From positions 248,001 to 312,000 of the forward strand of contig JAHHII010000004.1 in assembly GCA_019358855.1 (NCBI GenBank): a DNA stretch of 64,000 bases, given 5' to 3'. The notes beneath the pieces were generated by a model. The model ran no database searches. It worked only from the letters and a program-made list of their open reading frames with translations, and had not been told where the DNA came from. Position numbers and translations under genes: made by a program. Position 1 is the first letter of the stretch. Each line of letters begins with the position of its first letter. Positions 53,045 to 62,964 of this stretch are shown here, piece by piece. This DNA is from Timaviella obliquedivisa GSE-PSE-MK23-08B (lineage in GTDB: Bacteria; Cyanobacteriota; Cyanobacteriia; Elainellales; Elainellaceae).

Positions 53045-55456
53045 TCAGTCAATGTAAGCCACCGTCACCCCCGTCCCACCATCTGCCTGTGCTGCCGCCT
53101 CAAACCTGGCTACTTGCGGATGCCGCTTCAAAAATTCCTGCACTCCTTGCTTCAACTTGCCCGTACCATGACCATGAATAATCCATAGGCAACCTGCATC
53201 CGCCGCCGCGATCTTTTGCTCTAGAACAACTTCAGCATCTGCGACACGACTGCCCCGAATATCCAGCGTATTGCGGGAAGTGCGAACTTGGGGGGCAGGT
53301 GCCGGAGGTGCAGACGGCTCTGGTAGAGGCTTGAGTGGTTTGGGCGGTATGTCCACTTTTTCGCCTTGAAGCGACTCTACATCTTTTAGCGAAACCATCA
53401 TCTTCATCAGACCAAACCGGACGGAGAGTTCGCCATCGTCATTGGGATTAGTCAGAACTTCGGCAGTTTGCCCTAAGCGGGGAATGCGAACACGATCGCC
53501 CATTTTCGGCATAAATCCTGGCTTGGGCAACTTCACTTGCTGGCGCGAGGGCAAGCGATCGGCAATTTGGTTTAGCCCTTCGGTTGCCTGTTGTGCGTCT
53601 TGAGCCGTCACTGAACCTTTTTGCAGTTTGCGAATGACCTGGGCAATTTCGCCTTTGGCTTGGGCGATCGCTTGCTGCACGGCTTGTTCCTGCTGCTGTT
53701 GCAATTCTCGTTCTCGCAGTCGCAGCATTTCGGCTTTCTGAGTAATTTCTTGATTCAACCGTTCTGCTTGTTCCACAATCTGCGTGGCTGCCAGTGCCTT
53801 TTCTTCCTGCTGTCGGCGCTGTGCCTCTAGTCCAGCAATGACCTGGTTAATGTCTTCCGAAGAGCTTAACCCCACATGACCTTGGGCGCTTTCAACGATC
53901 TCTGCCTTTAGCCCCAGTCGCCGCGCGATCGCCAAAGCGTTCGATCGCCCCGGAATGCCCCACAATAAGCGATAGGTAGGCGACAGGGTGACATCGTTAA
54001 ATTCTACTGAGGCGTTTTCAAAGCGATCGTCTTGATATTTAAGAGCTTTGAGTTCACCAAAGTGAGTGGTGGCAACGGTGAGTTGGGCATGGTCGGCAAG
54101 ATAGTTGAGGAGAGCGATCGCCAGGGCGCTACCTTCGGAAGGATCGGTGCCTGCGCCCACTTCGTCTAGTAACACCAGAGAATTTTTTTGCGGTTCCGCT
54201 TCGCTCTCTGACCCTAACGCCTCTAATACCCGACTAATGCGGCGGATATGACCTGAGAAAGTAGACAAACTTTGCTGCAAAGATTGTTCATCACCAATGT
54301 CTGCCAAAATTTGGTCGAACCAGGGCAATTCTACAGGCTCACGGGCTGGCACAAATAAGCCAACTTTTGCCATTAATACGGCTAGTCCCAGAGTCTTGAG
54401 CGTGACAGTTTTGCCGCCTGTATTGGGGCCTGTAATGGCGACTACTCGAATATGGGGCTGAATCACTAAATCAATGGGTACAACTTCTGTGCCTTGCTCA
54501 TGGCGCTGTTGCCAAACGAGTAGGGGATGACGAAGACGACGGAGCGTAATAGATTCGTTCTTTTGCAGTCCAAAATCGATAAATCTAGGTGGATTCGCCT
54601 CTAACCATAGGGAATATCGTGCTCTGGCTGTGGCTAAATCGAGGGTAGTGACGATCGCCAAAAGCCTTTCCAAATCTGGCTTTACTTCTGCCACCTGCTC
54701 CGTTAAGCCTCGCAGCACTAACTCTTCTTCCCGCTGTTCTTGGCGGGTGAGTTGACGCAGTTGGTTACCCAAACTGACAATGCTGTGCGGCTCAATGTAC
54801 AGCGTCATGCCGCTGGTAGACGTGTCGTGGACAATACCGGGAATGGCATCTTTTTGGGGCGCTTTAACAGGGATAACAAAGCGATCGCCCCGCTGTGTAA
54901 TGACTGCTTCTTGAATTGCGTTGGAATGACGCTGCAATATTTTGTGAAGGGTTTGATAAATGCGATCGCGCACTTGCCGGAGTTCGCCCCGTACCGCCTC
55001 TAATTTGACACTGGCGCGATCGGTAACTTTACCGCGATCGTCAATGCAATGATGAATGGCTTGTTCTAGCTCTGGGTAAGTCCGCAATTCCGACACCAGT
55101 TCATTCAAAACAAACAAATTAGGCTGATTATCAATCATCCGGCGCAACTGCCTTGCACCCGCCAAAGTTGTGGCGAGTTCCAGTAGCTCAGTGCCGTTTA
55201 AGATGCCCTGTAGCTCTGCCCGTTCTAGGGCATCACCAATATCATAAATGCCTTCAAACGCAAGCCCGTAGGATAGCTCGCTCTCAAGCTGATAAACCTC
55301 TTGGGTCTGTGCCAGCAACGCTTGGCTTTCGGTCATAGCGGTTGGAATCCGTAAATGGCTAGCGGCTCTTGTCCCTAGCTTTGTGGCGGCAAAGGTGGCA
55401 AGGTGCTGGCACAGGCGTGACCATTCCAATAGTTCTAAAGTTTCGGCTTGAATCAA
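53045..55456 (-). CDS. mutS2: Endonuclease MutS2
   Basis: 803 residues. MutS2 suppresses recombination and also rescues collided ribosomes. The ATPase has Walker A GPNTGGKTVTLKTLG, Walker B-region SLVLLDEVGAGTDPSEGSAL and VATTHFGELKALKY. A long coiled coil (about 520-610) and a C-terminal Smr domain (LDIRGSRVADAEVVLEQKI; IIHGHGTGKLKQGVQEFL) follow. The Smr HGxGxG nuclease motif is intact. Start 55456 fits the family. Confidence 0.96.
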   Translation of the reverse strand: MIQAETLELLEWSRLCQHLATFAATKLGTRAASHLRIPTAMTESQALLAQTQEVYQLESELSYGLAFEGIYDIGDALERAELQGILNGTELLELATTLAGARQLRRMIDNQPNLFVLNELVSELRTYPELEQAIHHCIDDRGKVTDRASVKLEAVRGELRQVRDRIYQTLHKILQRHSNAIQEAVITQRGDRFVIPVKAPQKDAIPGIVHDTSTSGMTLYIEPHSIVSLGNQLRQLTRQEQREEELVLRGLTEQVAEVKPDLERLLAIVTTLDLATARARYSLWLEANPPRFIDFGLQKNESITLRRLRHPLLVWQQRHEQGTEVVPIDLVIQPHIRVVAITGPNTGGKTVTLKTLGLAVLMAKVGLFVPAREPVELPWFDQILADIGDEQSLQQSLSTFSGHIRRISRVLEALGSESEAEPQKNSLVLLDEVGAGTDPSEGSALAIALLNYLADHAQLTVATTHFGELKALKYQDDRFENASVEFNDVTLSPTYRLLWGIPGRSNALAIARRLGLKAEIVESAQGHVGLSSSEDINQVIAGLEAQRRQQEEKALAATQIVEQAERLNQEITQKAEMLRLRERELQQQQEQAVQQAIAQAKGEIAQVIRKLQKGSVTAQDAQQATEGLNQIADRLPSRQQVKLPKPGFMPKMGDRVRIPRLGQTAEVLTNPNDDGELSVRFGLMKMMVSLKDVESLQGEKVDIPPKPLKPLPEPSAPPAPAPQVRTSRNTLDIRGSRVADAEVVLEQKIAAADAGCLWIIHGHGTGKLKQGVQEFLKRHPQVARFEAAAQADGGTGVTVAYID

Positions 55457-55653
55457 GAGGCGTAAGGGGGCAGTGGGAAGGGGGCTACAGACATCGACTA
55501 GTCTACATTCTATCGAAATCTGATGTTCCTAACAGCACCTCTAAAGATCTGTAGCTTAATTACTCTTAAGCAAAAGATTATAAGTCGTTAATCTTGCCAT
55601 GAGATTTTATGTGGAGGTTACTTGCCACCGAAAATCTCACCCAGAAAAAAGTT

Positions 55654-58278
55654 ATGGCTATTACTTTACAGATTTTGCACGCCTCTGATTTTGAAGCGGG
55701 CATTCCAGCGATCGATGATTCCATTGGCTTTTCTGCCATTTTGGAAGGCTTCAGAACCAACGACGTTGCCCCTCAGTTCCAAGCTTCCCCTACGGCTCTA
55801 GCGAACACCCTGACGCTCTCATCAGGTGATAACTACATTCCGGGGCCCTTCTTCAACGCCTCCAGCGATACGAGCCTGAATGGTGTAGGTGGCTTAACCA
55901 CCTCTACAGCCCCTACGATTGGACGGGCAGACGTAGGCATTTTGAACGCCCTAGGAATTCAAGCCTCGGCTTTTGGTAATCACGAATTTGACCTCGGCAC
56001 TCGACAAGTTCAGGATATTTTGCGATCGGGCGGCGGCAGTCCTGGGCTAAACTTTCCCTATCTCAGCACCAACCTTGACTTTGCCCCCGACCCAAACCTA
56101 AGAGGTGAGCTAGCAACCAACCAGAATACCGCAGAAGCTAGCACCATTAAAAGAAAAATTGCCAAAAGCACCATTATCACTGTGGCGGGTGCCGACAACA
56201 TTTTGGGCACACCCGATGATGAAAGGATCGGCATTGTGGGCGCGACAACCCCAACTCTGCGCAACATTTCATCGCCTGGATCTGTCGGCGTGCGTCCGGC
56301 AAATCCCATCGACTACGTTGCCCTTGCCGCAGAAATTCAAGCATCAGTCAATGCCTTGACTGACACAGGCATTAACAAAGTGATTCTGCTGGCTCATATG
56401 CAGCAGTTAAATATTGAACGCGATGAACTTGCCCCTCGCTTGAGAAATGTAGATGTCATCATTGCAGGAGGATCTAATACAACCTTATTGGATGCCAACG
56501 ATCGCCTCCGTTCTGGTAGCACCGATGGTGGCGACTACCCCATCCTTAAAAAAGATGCCAATAATGAAGACGTTCTAGTTGTTAACACCGACGGAAACTA
56601 TCGTTATGTGGGTCGAACGGTCGTGGGCTTTGACGACGCGGGCAAGCTTGTTCTCAGCAGTCTCAACGACACGGTCAATGGTGCATTTGCCACCGACGAC
56701 GCGGGCGTGGATTTACTCTACGGTCGAGATGTGAACCCACAAACCGAGGCTAATGCCAATGTGGTCGCCATTTCCAATGCACTGCGAACTGTCATTACCA
56801 ATAAAGATAACAACATAACAGGCAACACCAGTTTTTTCCTCAATGGTGGGCGGGAAGATTCGCGGACGCAAGAAACTAATCTGGGCAACCTCACCGCCGA
56901 TGCTAACCTTGCCTATGGTCGTTTAATCGATCCAACGGTGACGATTTCGCTCAAAAATGGCGGCGGCATCCGAGACAATATTGGCGTTATTTCAGCAGGC
57001 AGCGGCGCAACCACTGCGGGCGACGTTCAAAAACTGCCACCCCAGCCCAACCCCCTCGCCCCTAATAAGCAAGTCGGCAGCATTTCTCAACTCGATATTG
57101 AGAACTCTTTGCGGTTTAATAACGGGCTTTCCCTCATTACCGTTACCGCTCAGCAATTGCTGCAATTGCTCGAACATGGCATGAGCGATTCGGGCCCCGG
57201 CAGAACTCCAGGTCGCTTCCCACAAGTGGGAGGTATCACCTTTAGCTTTGACCTATCTAGACCTGCGGCTGAGGATGTCAATGGGGATGGAATTCTTAAC
57301 CCAGGAGAGGATAGGAACAACAACGGCGCACTGGACGCGGGGCAACGAGTGCGATCGCTCGCTCTCATCAACGAGGACGACAAAGTCACTCAGGTGCTAG
57401 TAGAAGACGGCGCAATTGTGGGCGACCCCAATCAAGCTTTCCGCATGGTCACCCTCGACTTTTTGCTAGGCACCACCCTAACCACAGGTGGCGACAGCTA
57501 TCCTTTCCCGCAGTTTATCGCTGCTAATCCTGCCCTCGCTAACCGGGTTGATATTAGAGGCGAAACTACCGTTGACCTTAATCGCAACGGCATAATTGAC
57601 GGCACTGTAGCATTTCCAGTAGGTCAGTCTACCTTCTCTGGTGTTGGCACCGAGCAAGATGCTTTAGCAGAATATCTGCTCCAAATCGGCACATTTGATC
57701 AAGAGGATACTGCCCCCACTGAAGATTCACGCATTCAAAACCTGGGTGCGCGTCAAGATACCATTCTCACGACCGGACGAGCTTTGACTGGAACAAGCAG
57801 CCGAGATGTAATCAGAGGGACGATCGGGGATGATGAGCTAAGGGGTCTGGGCGGCAGAGATACCCTAATTGGCTTTGCTGGCAACGATATCCTGACAGGC
57901 GATGCTGGAAACGATAACCTCAAAGGCAACGACGGTGACGACCAACTTCTAGGCGGCAACGGTAAGGATAAGATGTTTGGCGGCAACGGGAAAGACACGT
58001 TCTTTGGTGGTCGAGGCAACAACTTGTTTGTGGGTGGAAAAGGTGCCGATGTCTTTGGCTTAGAAACGGGGGGACGTGTTCTCATCCGCGACTTCCAAGA
58101 TAGAATCGACAAATTGGGGCTGACGGGCAGACTAAGGTTTGGGAACCTGTCCATTGAGCAGTCTGGAAGAGATACAGTCATTAGCCGGGGTAATGATGTG
58201 TTGGCAGTTCTCAAAAAAGAGTCGGCTGACAACATCACCAAGGCTGATTTCATCAGGTTGGCACAACCGTCCTTCTAA
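55654..58278 (+). CDS. Secreted metallophosphoesterase / 5'-nucleotidase with RTX tail
   Basis: 874 residues from ATG 55654. The N-terminal part is a 5'-nucleotidase-like phosphoesterase (ITLQILHASDFEAG; AFGNHEFDLG at about 107-115; LLAHMQQL), then a 5'-nucleotidase C-terminal domain (NLTADANLAYGRL; NGGGIRDNIG). Residues about 710-800 are RTX nonapeptide repeats (GFAGNDILTGDAGNDNLKG; LLGGNGKDKMFGGNGKD), which bind Ca2+ and direct type I secretion. The metal site is unusual: first-motif D-x-H is D-F-E (Asp12, Glu14), and the last motif GGH(T/S)H reads GGSNT. It may not be a standard nucleotidase. Confidence 0.9.
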   Translation: MAITLQILHASDFEAGIPAIDDSIGFSAILEGFRTNDVAPQFQASPTALANTLTLSSGDNYIPGPFFNASSDTSLNGVGGLTTSTAPTIGRADVGILNALGIQASAFGNHEFDLGTRQVQDILRSGGGSPGLNFPYLSTNLDFAPDPNLRGELATNQNTAEASTIKRKIAKSTIITVAGADNILGTPDDERIGIVGATTPTLRNISSPGSVGVRPANPIDYVALAAEIQASVNALTDTGINKVILLAHMQQLNIERDELAPRLRNVDVIIAGGSNTTLLDANDRLRSGSTDGGDYPILKKDANNEDVLVVNTDGNYRYVGRTVVGFDDAGKLVLSSLNDTVNGAFATDDAGVDLLYGRDVNPQTEANANVVAISNALRTVITNKDNNITGNTSFFLNGGREDSRTQETNLGNLTADANLAYGRLIDPTVTISLKNGGGIRDNIGVISAGSGATTAGDVQKLPPQPNPLAPNKQVGSISQLDIENSLRFNNGLSLITVTAQQLLQLLEHGMSDSGPGRTPGRFPQVGGITFSFDLSRPAAEDVNGDGILNPGEDRNNNGALDAGQRVRSLALINEDDKVTQVLVEDGAIVGDPNQAFRMVTLDFLLGTTLTTGGDSYPFPQFIAANPALANRVDIRGETTVDLNRNGIIDGTVAFPVGQSTFSGVGTEQDALAEYLLQIGTFDQEDTAPTEDSRIQNLGARQDTILTTGRALTGTSSRDVIRGTIGDDELRGLGGRDTLIGFAGNDILTGDAGNDNLKGNDGDDQLLGGNGKDKMFGGNGKDTFFGGRGNNLFVGGKGADVFGLETGGRVLIRDFQDRIDKLGLTGRLRFGNLSIEQSGRDTVISRGNDVLAVLKKESADNITKADFIRLAQPSF

Positions 58279-58388
58279 GGCTTGAGTATGCTGAGATGAT
58301 CCTCCCCAATCTTTTGTAAAAAGGAAACAACCGAACCCTCAAAGCCCCCTTTATCAGGGAGATTTGGGAGGATCTTCAAACCTCAAGC
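58279..58388. repeat. Imperfect palindromic repeat (MITE-like)
   Basis: Outer ends GGCTTGAG and CTCAAGC are inverted. Inner arms GATGATCCTCCCCAATC and GATTTGGGAGGATCTTC pair at 15 of 17 bases. The centre has AAAGCCCCCTTTATCAGGGA. The element is non-coding and lies directly after the nucleotidase gene. Confidence 0.55.
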
Positions 58389-58425
58389 ACTCATCGTGGA
58401 GCTATTAGAACAAGCCCGAAAATTA

Positions 58426-58453
58426 AAGGTGCTGTTTACCTAAGCAGCACCTT
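58426..58453. terminator. Hairpin terminator between convergent genes
   Basis: AAGGTGCTG and CAGCACCTT (9-bp perfect stem, 10-base loop). It is 60 bp from the end of ureC on the minus strand and probably ends that transcript. Confidence 0.7.
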
Positions 58454-58514
58454 CTTGCAATTAAGAGGCTAACTGAGTTGCTTTAATCTTGTGATCATCG
58501 AGACTTTTTGATGA

Positions 58515-60224
58515 TCAAAACAAGAAGTATCGCTGTGCCATCGGTAATACCGTTGCGGGTTCACAAGTGAGCAGTTCTCCGTCTGCTCGAACTTCATAGG
58601 TTTCTGAATTAACTTCCATGCGAGGCATTGCATCATTCAATTTCATGTCTCGCTTAGAGAGTTGACGAATATTGGCAACCGCAACGGCTATTTTTTGGAG
58701 CTTTAGTTGTTCAGGAATGCCGTTTTTGAGGGCAGCTTGGGAAACAAAGGTAAGAGAAGTAGCGGTTCTGGCTCCGCCATAGCTGGCAAACATGGGGCGC
58801 ATGTGAACGGGTTGAGGGGTGGGAATGCTGGCGTTGGCATCGCCCATTTGTGCCCAGGCGATCATGCCACCTTTCAACACCATTTCGGGCTTAACGCCAA
58901 ACATAGCGGGTCGCCATAGGCACAGGTCAGCGAGTTTGCCTGCTTCAATGGAGCCGACGTGGTTAGCAATGCCGTGGGTAATGGCGGGATTGATGGTGTA
59001 TTTGGCAATGTAACGTTTGGCGCGGTGGTTGTCGTTGCGATCGCTATCCTGCGGCAAAGCACCCCGCTGCACCTTCATTTTGTGCCCTGTTTGCCAGGTG
59101 CGAATAATCACTTCGCCAATGCGTCCCATGGCTTGCGAGTCAGAAGAGATCATGCTGAAGGCTCCCAGGTCATGAAGAATATCTTCAGCGGCGATCGTTT
59201 CTCGACGGATACGAGATTCGGCAAATGCCACGTCTTCTGGGATGCCGCGATCGAGGTGATGGCAGACCATGAGCATGTCCAGGTGTTCTTCGAGGGTGTT
59301 GACGGTGTAGGGACGGGTGGGGTTGGTGGAGGAGGGCAAAACGTTGGCTTCGCCGCAAACTTTAATAATGTCCGGTGCATGTCCGCCGCCTGCGCCTTCG
59401 GTATGGTAAGTGTGAATGACTCGGTTTTTGAATGCCGCGATCGTATCTTCAACAAAGCCCGATTCGTTGAGCGTGTCGGTGTGAATTGCGACTTGAATAT
59501 CGTAGTCTTCGGCAACATTGAGGCAATTATCGATCGTCGCGGGAGTCGTGCCCCAGTCTTCATGCAGCTTTAGCCCGATCGCCCCAGCTTCTACTTGCTC
59601 CACCAAGCCCTGGGGCAAGCTGCTATTGCCCTTACCCAAAAACCCTAAGTTAATTGGGAACGCATCGGCAGCTTGCAGCATTCGGTACATGTTCCAGGGA
59701 CCGGGAGTGCAGGTCGTAGCGTTGGTTCCGGCTGCGGGACCCGTACCACCACCGATTAAAGTAGTAACGCCTGACGCGATCGCGACTTCGATTTGTTGCG
59801 GGCAAATAAAGTGAATGTGGGTATCTATCCCACCCGCCGTCAGAATCATGCCTTCCCCGGCGATCGCCTCGGTTCCAGGGCCAATAATAATATTCACATG
59901 GTCTTGAATATAAGGATTTCCGGCTTTACCAATGGCAAAAATTTTGCCGTCTTTAATCCCCACATCGGCTTTGACAATGCCCCACCAATCTAAAATCAGC
60001 GCGTTCGTGATCACTGCATCCACCGCACCGTCGGCATTGGTAATAGGCGATTGCCCCATCCCGTCTCGAATCACCTTACCACCGCCAAATTTCACCTCAT
60101 CGCCATAGGTCGTGTAATCTTGCTCTACTTCAATAATTAGCTCAGTATCGGCAAGGCGAACGCGATCGCCCACTGTCGGACCAAACGTTTCGGCATATGC
60201 TCGACGATCCATGCGGTAGCCCAT
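58515..60224 (-). CDS. ureC: Urease subunit alpha
   Basis: UreC carries the dinickel site that splits urea into ammonia and carbamate. 569 residues, full length: [20 protein letters not shown] at the N-terminus, ligand His in [13 protein letters not shown], carbamylated Lys in [44 protein letters not shown] and the flap Cys/His in [20 protein letters not shown]. No ureA, ureB or accessory gene is next to it, neither upstream (455 bp non-coding) nor downstream, so the urease genes are dispersed as in many cyanobacteria. Confidence 0.97.
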   Translation of the reverse strand: MGYRMDRRAYAETFGPTVGDRVRLADTELIIEVEQDYTTYGDEVKFGGGKVIRDGMGQSPITNADGAVDAVITNALILDWWGIVKADVGIKDGKIFAIGKAGNPYIQDHVNIIIGPGTEAIAGEGMILTAGGIDTHIHFICPQQIEVAIASGVTTLIGGGTGPAAGTNATTCTPGPWNMYRMLQAADAFPINLGFLGKGNSSLPQGLVEQVEAGAIGLKLHEDWGTTPATIDNCLNVAEDYDIQVAIHTDTLNESGFVEDTIAAFKNRVIHTYHTEGAGGGHAPDIIKVCGEANVLPSSTNPTRPYTVNTLEEHLDMLMVCHHLDRGIPEDVAFAESRIRRETIAAEDILHDLGAFSMISSDSQAMGRIGEVIIRTWQTGHKMKVQRGALPQDSDRNDNHRAKRYIAKYTINPAITHGIANHVGSIEAGKLADLCLWRPAMFGVKPEMVLKGGMIAWAQMGDANASIPTPQPVHMRPMFASYGGARTATSLTFVSQAALKNGIPEQLKLQKIAVAVANIRQLSKRDMKLNDAMPRMEVNSETYEVRADGELLTCEPATVLPMAQRYFLF

Positions 60225-60679
60225 GTTTTTCTCCTCTCACTGATGCAGTCAGCCTTTTATTATCGGTCAAATGGCTAAATATTTTCAGTTCAAATGATCA
60301 AAGGCAAAAATTGCGACTTAAGACGGTGAGTCAGGTCTGCTGAAAAGACTGGAGGGAACAATTTTTTAACAAATTTTTAACCTAGAAAAATACTTTAAAT
60401 GAACAAGTTGATGAATCGCGATCGATCATTAAATTATCACTAAAAAGAGTGTTATTAAAAGTGAAAAACATTACCACGAATCTTTTATTAAAACAAAAAA
60501 TAGAATAAACCATTACAGTTTTATTAAAACCTGATCTAAAGCCTTTATGAACACCTATTACTAAAATACACAGTCGTCACCATACGATTGACCAAAGGCG
60601 TGATTCTGTTTGAACCAATGGGCACACTGAGAATACTGAGTCATCCCGACAGTTACAACGTTTTAGGTAGAAAATTAAG
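60225..60679 (+). other. AT-rich intergenic region between ureC and FIST gene
   Basis: About 455 bp, clearly more AT-rich than the neighbours, with poly-A/T runs near 60360-60540. It serves as promoter region for two divergent genes. I found no NtcA-type GTA-N8-TAC site and no RNA gene. Confidence 0.55.
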
Positions 60680-61858
60680 ATGCTTAAAGTAGTAGTAGGT
60701 CACAGTGACGATCCAGATAGCCAATCTGCTATTGAGAGCGTTTTGGAACAATGTTTGGAAGACTTGCTCCCCTTGTTGCCCCAAGCTGGAATCTTGTTTG
60801 CGGCGATCGACTTTGAACATGCTCTCATTCTCAAACAAATTCATCAGGTGTTCCCCAATCTTGAACTTATTGGTTGCACTACCGATGGTGAAATGTCTTC
60901 TAAATTGGGGTTTCAGCAAGATTCTTTAACGCTAATGCTTTTTTGCTCCGATACAGTGCAGATCAAGGCTGGCGTAGGATATGAAACACAGAACGATCCT
61001 ACAGCCGCAGCGAAACAAGCGGTACAGAAAGCGATGCAGCCCAGCGCCGAGCCTAAACTCTGCATTGCCTTACCGTCTAGCTATACAGCAAACGGTGCCA
61101 CCACCAGCGGCGAAGGAATGATGGCAGGATTGACTCTTGCTTTAGGGGAACAAGTACCTGTTTTAGGCGGAACCGCCGGAGATCAGTATCGCTTCAAAAC
61201 AACCTACCAGTTTTTCCGCACTGAGGTACTAATCGACGCTCTGCCCATTTTAATTTTTTCGGGAGATCTCCACGTCTCCTACGGAACAGCTTGCGGCTGG
61301 ACACCAATGGGAGCCAAAGGTGTAGTCACCAAAGCTCAAGGTACAGTTCTTTATGAAATCGACGGAAAGCCAGCAGTGGAGTTCTATCAGCGCTATTTGG
61401 GCGATCGCCCGCCTTCTGCTGAAAATCCACTGGCTGTTTATGAAGCGGGGAGTGATGGTTCTGATAGCTCCTACTATATGCGCGTGCCTAATGCCTCCGA
61501 TCCTGAGGTTGGAAGTATTCATTTCTTATGCGATATTCCCGAAAACTCCCTAGTACAGCTAACTGAGATTAGCCGCGATATCTTGATTGCAGCATCCGAA
61601 ACATCTTTTCAAACTGCTCTCTCTCGCTATCCTGGCACTACGCCTACGGCAGTGTTGCTGTTTTCCTGTTGTTGTCGGCGCTGGCTGTTGGGCACCCGTG
61701 CCAAAGAAGAATACTTAGTGGTAAAAAACGCATTAGAGACCCCACTTCCCATCTGTGGATTCTATACCTATGGCGAGTTCTCACCGCTAGAATCGCACGG
61801 CAAAACTTATTATCACCAAGAAACGTTTGTCACTTTATTAATCGGCACAGAGTCATAA
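60680..61858 (+). CDS. FIST-domain sensor protein (cassette 2)
   Basis: 392 residues, paralogous over the whole length to 50737-51903: VVVGHSDDPDSQSAIESVLE, GILFAAIDFEHALILKQIHQ, TTDGEMSSKLGFQQDSLTLM, YEIDGKPAVEFYQRYLGDRP and CGFYTYGEFSPLESHGKTYY. Differences include an extra glycine-containing insert near GATTSGEGMMAG. The following histidine kinase starts 33 bp downstream. Confidence 0.93.
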   Translation: MLKVVVGHSDDPDSQSAIESVLEQCLEDLLPLLPQAGILFAAIDFEHALILKQIHQVFPNLELIGCTTDGEMSSKLGFQQDSLTLMLFCSDTVQIKAGVGYETQNDPTAAAKQAVQKAMQPSAEPKLCIALPSSYTANGATTSGEGMMAGLTLALGEQVPVLGGTAGDQYRFKTTYQFFRTEVLIDALPILIFSGDLHVSYGTACGWTPMGAKGVVTKAQGTVLYEIDGKPAVEFYQRYLGDRPPSAENPLAVYEAGSDGSDSSYYMRVPNASDPEVGSIHFLCDIPENSLVQLTEISRDILIAASETSFQTALSRYPGTTPTAVLLFSCCCRRWLLGTRAKEEYLVVKNALETPLPICGFYTYGEFSPLESHGKTYYHQETFVTLLIGTES

Positions 61859-61890
61859 TTTTTATCGGAACGGGTAGACGCAAGAAATTT

Positions 61891-62931
61891 ATGGAACCAA
61901 CCGATGACACCACCCGAATTAAGGAGCTAGAAAGGAAGGTTCGGACTTTAGAACGAAAGCTGACCCGTTCTGAAACCGATCGCCAAGAGCTTGAGAAAGC
62001 CAATGAAGTCCGGGAAGTTGTCCTTAAAAATGTTATTCGAGAACTTGAAGAGTCGAAAATAGTCTTGGAAGATAGGGGAGACGACCTTGAGGCGACTCTG
62101 ATAAACCTCAAGGCTTTACAGGTTAAATTGGTTGAATCTGAGAAAATGTCGGCGTTAGGGGTTTTAGTTGCGGGCATTGCTCATGAAATTAATAACCCGG
62201 TAAGTTTTATTTATGGGAATATGCCTTATGCCAAAGCCCATATTCAAGATTTGCTGAAGCTAATCCGTCTTTATCAACAACAATATCCTGAACCTACTGC
62301 AATCTTGCGGCACGAATTAGAAGCGATCGATTTAGAGTTTATAGGATATGATGCGGCGCGAATGTTTCAGTCGATGACCGTAGGAGCCGAGCGGATTCGG
62401 GAGATTGTTAAATCGCTCCGCACGTTTTCGCGGTTGGATGAATCAGGATTTAAAGTTGCTGATATCCATGCGGGGCTGGAAAGTACGTTAGTGATTTTGA
62501 ATAGTCGGCTGAAAGCGTTTTATCCGAATGGAATTCAGTTAATTCGAGAGTACAGTCCATTGCCCTCGATCGCTTGTTATCCAGGGGCGCTCAATCAAGT
62601 CTTTCTAAATATTATTGTGAATGCGATCGATTCTTTAGAAGAGCGGGTTGCTTTTGATCCTTACCCAGATCCCACAATTTGCATTCGGACTGAACTTGAA
62701 CAAGAAAAGTGGGTCAAAATTGCAATGGCAGATAATGCTTTAGGCATGAATGAAACGGTGAAATCGAAGCTTTTTGATCCCTTTTTTACCACAAAGCAAG
62801 TAGGCAAGGGAACTGGGCTGGGATTGGCGATCGCTCGTCAAATTATTGTTGAACAGCACCATGGCTCTCTCGAAGTTTCTTCTGTGGTGGGGCAAGGTTC
62901 GGAATTTACGATTAAGCTGCCCGTTCATTAA
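61891..62931 (+). CDS. Soluble histidine kinase (cassette 2)
   Basis: 346 residues. Like its paralogue at 51904, it has an N-terminal coiled coil (KELERKVRTLERKLTRSETD to about residue 80), HisKA with VLVAGIAHEINNPVSFIYGN and HATPase (NIIVNAIDSLEERVAFDPYP; DNALGMNETVKSKLFDPFFT; GKGTGLGLAIARQIIVEQHH). ATG 61891 is 32 bp after the FIST stop; the frame extends further back through the FIST gene, but that part is a shadow. It has no sensor domain, so its FIST partner is the likely sensor. Confidence 0.92.
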   Translation: MEPTDDTTRIKELERKVRTLERKLTRSETDRQELEKANEVREVVLKNVIRELEESKIVLEDRGDDLEATLINLKALQVKLVESEKMSALGVLVAGIAHEINNPVSFIYGNMPYAKAHIQDLLKLIRLYQQQYPEPTAILRHELEAIDLEFIGYDAARMFQSMTVGAERIREIVKSLRTFSRLDESGFKVADIHAGLESTLVILNSRLKAFYPNGIQLIREYSPLPSIACYPGALNQVFLNIIVNAIDSLEERVAFDPYPDPTICIRTELEQEKWVKIAMADNALGMNETVKSKLFDPFFTTKQVGKGTGLGLAIARQIIVEQHHGSLEVSSVVGQGSEFTIKLPVH

Positions 62932-62964
62932 CTCCGCTATCTCTTTGTTAATTCCAAAGCCGTG

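Noticed and set aside
60225-60679. NtcA-type site before ureC
   Set aside because: No GTA-N8-TAC spacing could be found by eye.
61669-61890. N-terminal extension of the second kinase into the FIST gene
   Set aside because: It overlaps the FIST gene in another frame; the ATG at 61891 matches the paralogue start.
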